The notes under the pieces are model-generated. The model was not told the DNA's origin and searched no databases. It saw only the letters and a list, made by a program, of their open reading frames with translations. A stretch of 64,000 bases of DNA, from the NCBI GenBank assembly GCA_963922875.1, contig CAWUJH010000001.1, forward strand, positions 434,001-498,000, read 5' to 3'. Numbering within the stretch: the stretch's first letter is position 1; each line of letters begins with the position of its first letter. The position numbers and the translations under genes are program-made. Shown one piece after another: positions 61,391 through 64,000 of the stretch. Origin of the DNA: Ketobacter sp963922875. Its GTDB lineage: Bacteria > Pseudomonadota > Gammaproteobacteria > Pseudomonadales > Ketobacteraceae.

Positions 61391-63217
61391 CTATTCCACC
61401 GTCACACTCTTCGCCAAATTTCTCGGCTGATCCACATCCGTACCTTTAATAATTGCCACGTGATAACTCAGCAACTGGAGTGGAATGGTGTACACAATGG
61501 GCGCTAATTCACCGCACACTTTGGGCACATCCAACACATGAATACCGTCTTCCGATTCCATGGCGGCATCCACATCCTGGAACACAAATAATTCACCGCC
61601 ACGGGCGCGCACTTCGTGCAAATTGGATTTCAATTTTTCCAATAGGGCATCCGAAGGGGCCACCGTAACCACCGGCATATCACTGTCCACCAACGCCAGT
61701 GGACCGTGTTTCAACTCACCGGCGGGATAGGCTTCAGCATGAATATAGGAAATTTCTTTTAGCTTTAAAGCGCCTTCAAGAGCAATAGGGTAGTGGATAC
61801 CACGGCCTAAGAATAAGGCGTGATGCTTTTCCGCAAACCATTCCGCCATTTCTTCAATCGCATCATTCAATTGCAAGGCACTTTGAATTAATTCCGGTAA
61901 CTGGCGTAAGGACTGAATCAATTGTTGTTCGCGATCCGCATCAATACTTTTGAATTTGCCAACGCCTATCATTAACAAATACAGACCCACCAACTGAGTG
62001 GTAAAGGCTTTGGTAGAAGCCACACCAATTTCCGGGCCTGCTTTGGTTAAGAAAGACATGGAGGATTCCCGCACCAGGGAACTGGTGGGAACATTACAGA
62101 TGGCCAGCGTGGCTAAATAGCCATCGGCATCCCGTAACGCGGCCAAAGTGTCGGCTGTTTCACCGGATTGAGAAATAGTGACAAATAATGTATTGGGTCG
62201 CACAACGGTTTTACGATAACGAAACTCACTGGCTACTTCCACGTTACATTGCACGCCAGCGATTGCTTCGAACCAGTATTTGGCCACTAAGCCTGCATGG
62301 TAAGACGTGCCACAGGCAATAATTTGAATCGCTTCTATTTGCGGAAATATGGTGGCCGCTTGCTCGCCGAAAATACTGAGATCCAGTTCATTAGTAACAC
62401 AACGACCATCGAGGGTGGCGCGAATAGCAGTGGGCTGCTCAAAAATTTCTTTCAGCATGTAGTGGCGATAGGCACCTTTATCGGCGGTGCTATCACCCCC
62501 GGTGTAAGGCTTCATGGGTCGATCTACCGTCACGCCCTCCCGGTTTTCAATACGAATGGAGTCGCGACCAATACTGGCAATATCGCCTTCTTCCAGAAAA
62601 ATAAATCGCGTGGTAACCAGTAATAGCGCCAACTGATCCGAAGCAATAAAGTTTTCACCCAAACCCAAACCAATAACCAGCGGGCTGCCCTGGCGAGTGG
62701 CAATAATTTCTTCCGGGTGATCCTTGCTCATCACGCCCAAGGCAAAGGCCCCGTGCAGTTGTTGAGTCACCACTTTTACCGCCTCCAACAAACCACAACC
62801 GGACTGCACTTGCTGGTGAATTAAATGGGCCACCACTTCGGTGTCGGTTTCAGATTGAAATTCATAACCATCGGATTGCAACTGTTTGCGCAATTGATCG
62901 TGGTTTTCAATAATGCCGTTATGCACGATAGCAATGCTGCCACGAGACATATGGGGATGGGCGTTGGCTTCGGAAGGCGCACCATGAGTGGCCCAACGGG
63001 TATGGGCAATGCCAATGGTGCCAGACCCATGACTGGCTTTAGCCGCCGCTTCCAACGCCTGGACCTTACCCAGGCGGCGAATGCATTCTATTTCACTGCC
63101 AGGACTAAAGCGTGCCAAACCGGCGGAGTCATAACCCCGATACTCCAGGCGTTTCAGGCCTTCCACTAAAATAGGCGTCACATCTCGCGTAGAAATAGCA
63201 CCAACAATTCCGCACAT
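61391..63217 (-). CDS. glmS: Glutamine-fructose-6-phosphate aminotransferase (isomerizing)
   Basis: 608 residues from ATG 63217, which leaves Cys2 as the N-terminal nucleophile of the mature enzyme (MCGIVGA) and has AAAGGAAAAA upstream. A longer frame to 63262 would bury that Cys and is rejected. N-terminal glutaminase domain (about 1-240; THGAPSEANAHPH, VHNGIIENH) and two SIS sugar-isomerase domains (about 285-600; ACGTSYHAGL, SQSGETADT, ESPAGELKHGPLALV-type segment read as YPAGELKHGPLAL), ending DVDQPRNLAKSVTVE, the strictly conserved tail. It makes glucosamine-6-phosphate for peptidoglycan and LPS. It lies 10 bases after glmU. Confidence 0.97.
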   Translation of the reverse strand: MCGIVGAISTRDVTPILVEGLKRLEYRGYDSAGLARFSPGSEIECIRRLGKVQALEAAAKASHGSGTIGIAHTRWATHGAPSEANAHPHMSRGSIAIVHNGIIENHDQLRKQLQSDGYEFQSETDTEVVAHLIHQQVQSGCGLLEAVKVVTQQLHGAFALGVMSKDHPEEIIATRQGSPLVIGLGLGENFIASDQLALLLVTTRFIFLEEGDIASIGRDSIRIENREGVTVDRPMKPYTGGDSTADKGAYRHYMLKEIFEQPTAIRATLDGRCVTNELDLSIFGEQAATIFPQIEAIQIIACGTSYHAGLVAKYWFEAIAGVQCNVEVASEFRYRKTVVRPNTLFVTISQSGETADTLAALRDADGYLATLAICNVPTSSLVRESSMSFLTKAGPEIGVASTKAFTTQLVGLYLLMIGVGKFKSIDADREQQLIQSLRQLPELIQSALQLNDAIEEMAEWFAEKHHALFLGRGIHYPIALEGALKLKEISYIHAEAYPAGELKHGPLALVDSDMPVVTVAPSDALLEKLKSNLHEVRARGGELFVFQDVDAAMESEDGIHVLDVPKVCGELAPIVYTIPLQLLSYHVAIIKGTDVDQPRNLAKSVTVE

Positions 63218-63227
63218 ACTTTTTCCT

Positions 63228-64000
63228 TTACCCTTTTTTCTCTGGTCGCTTCCAGTTATCAAGGCTGATCTGTTTTGAGCGCGACACGGTTAATGCTTTC
63301 GCTTTCGCGGTTTTATTAATGGTGGAACCTGCGCCTATGGTGGCTTCTTCACCCACGGTAACCGGTGCCACTAAGGCCGTATTGGAACCAATAAAGGCTC
63401 TATCACCAATCACGGTTTTGTGTTTGTTGGCGCCATCGTAATTACAGGTGATGGTTCCGGCACCAATATTCACATCGCAACCTATTTCAGCGTCGCCCAA
63501 ATAGGTAAGGTGATTGGCTTTGGACCCCGCGCCCATTTGAATGTTCTTGGTTTCCACAAAATTGCCAATTTTAGCCCCATCACCCAGCTGGGTGCCGGGG
63601 CGAAGGCGGGCAAAGGGCCCAATATCACAGTGGGCACCTACCACCGCATTTTCCAATACAGTATTGGCCTTAATTCGGGAATTTGCACCGATGACACTGT
63701 CAATGATGAGGCAGTTGGGGCCAATCTCAACGTTATCCCCCAGTTGATTGCGACCTTCGAAAACCGTGTTTACATCAATGACGCAATCCTGACCCACCGA
63801 TAACGACCCGCGAATATCAATTCGGCTGGGATCAATCAGCGTAGCCCCCGCCGTCATTAATTCCTGAGCCAAACGCAACTGCAAGCGGCGCTCCAAAGTA
63901 GCCAACTGCTGTTTATTGTTCACGCCTTCCACTTCCAACGGGTCCTGAACCCGCGAGCCAATCACCGTGACGTCATGCGCGTTGGCAATCTTCACGATAT
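63228..64000 (-). CDS. glmU: Bifunctional GlmU, C-terminal part only (5' end beyond window)
   Basis: The frame is open to the right edge, so about 257 codons of a roughly 450-residue protein are present. The visible part contains the end of the uridyltransferase domain (EGVNNKQQLATLERRLQ) and the left-handed beta-helix acetyltransferase domain with hexapeptide repeats (IGPNCLIIDSVIGANSRI, VGAHCDIGPFARLRPGTQL read in short motifs), including the catalytic-region ANHLTYLGDAEIG and NYDGANKHKT. GlmU makes UDP-N-acetylglucosamine. It precedes glmS on the same strand, the usual gammaproteobacterial order. Confidence 0.96.
   Translation of the reverse strand, partial: IVKIANAHDVTVIGSRVQDPLEVEGVNNKQQLATLERRLQLRLAQELMTAGATLIDPSRIDIRGSLSVGQDCVIDVNTVFEGRNQLGDNVEIGPNCLIIDSVIGANSRIKANTVLENAVVGAHCDIGPFARLRPGTQLGDGAKIGNFVETKNIQMGAGSKANHLTYLGDAEIGCDVNIGAGTITCNYDGANKHKTVIGDRAFIGSNTALVAPVTVGEEATIGAGSTINKTAKAKALTVSRSKQISLDNWKRPEKKG

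Noticed and set aside
63218..63227. glmS ribozyme
   Set aside because: Only 10 bases separate glmU and glmS, and that ribozyme is a Gram-positive feature; no room for it here.

Overview
The window looks like a chromosomal segment of a free-living, probably marine or aquatic gammaproteobacterium. The evidence is the glmU-glmS pair at the right edge, a PvdQ-like acylase, a MocR/CcoG/CysI block, and proteins of mixed AraC/LysR/patatin type. I cannot name the genus. I saw no tRNA, rRNA, CRISPR array, insertion sequence or phage genes. The three sensor-kinase genes (10.3-18.0 kb) are visibly more AT-rich than the hydrogenase block beside them (18.3-29.8 kb).

Layout. 0-2.3 kb: the start of a YdjM-like membrane hydrolase gene (cut by the left edge) and two small unknown exported or anchored proteins. 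2.5-10 kb: two AraC regulators, a lipoprotein M19 dipeptidase, a CapA-like metallophosphatase and a large lipase-like lipoprotein. 10.3-18.0 kb: a three-gene signalling operon with a Cache/PAS histidine kinase carrying an altered H-box and a pseudo-receiver, a 1260-residue hybrid kinase with REC and Hpt, and a response regulator with an unrecognised output domain. 18.3-19.7 kb: an amidase.

19.8-29.8 kb: a compact group 3b-type NAD(P)-linked [NiFe] hydrogenase operon. It encodes the four subunits, an HTH-less cyclic-nucleotide-binding-fold protein, an endopeptidase and HypA, F, C, D and E. HypB is absent and HypA has lost its zinc loop. 29.9-35.0 kb: tandem patatin paralogues, a GFA-family protein, chromate transporter ChrA and HisC. 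35.2-38.5 kb: a small membrane protein, a redoxin/cytochrome/copper-monooxygenase-like fusion lipoprotein and an acyltransferase. 38.7-43.4 kb: an accessory stretch of poorly recognised genes (beta-propeller-like protein, nucleoside-phosphorylase-like protein, lipoprotein, two unknowns) and a LysR regulator. 43.4-49.2 kb: a double glutaredoxin-fold protein, a Na+/H+ antiporter, and a LysR regulator next to a PvdQ-like acylase, with shared TTGCATA motifs.

49.3-53.8 kb: a secreted protein and an M64 metallopeptidase whose gene appears broken by a one-base frameshift from its fibronectin-III and seven-fold-repeat tail. 54.2-59.5 kb: a MocR regulator and CcoG divergent from a siroheme sulfite reductase and its DUF934 partner; the divergent promoter holds two similar inverted repeats. 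59.6-64 kb: an AlbA_2/ATPase-type regulator directly downstream of glmS (the classical attTn7 position), then glmS and the 3' part of glmU, cut by the right edge.

Metabolic theme: hydrogen/NAD(P)H redox balance, sulfite assimilation, amino-sugar synthesis for the cell envelope, and several exported hydrolases.
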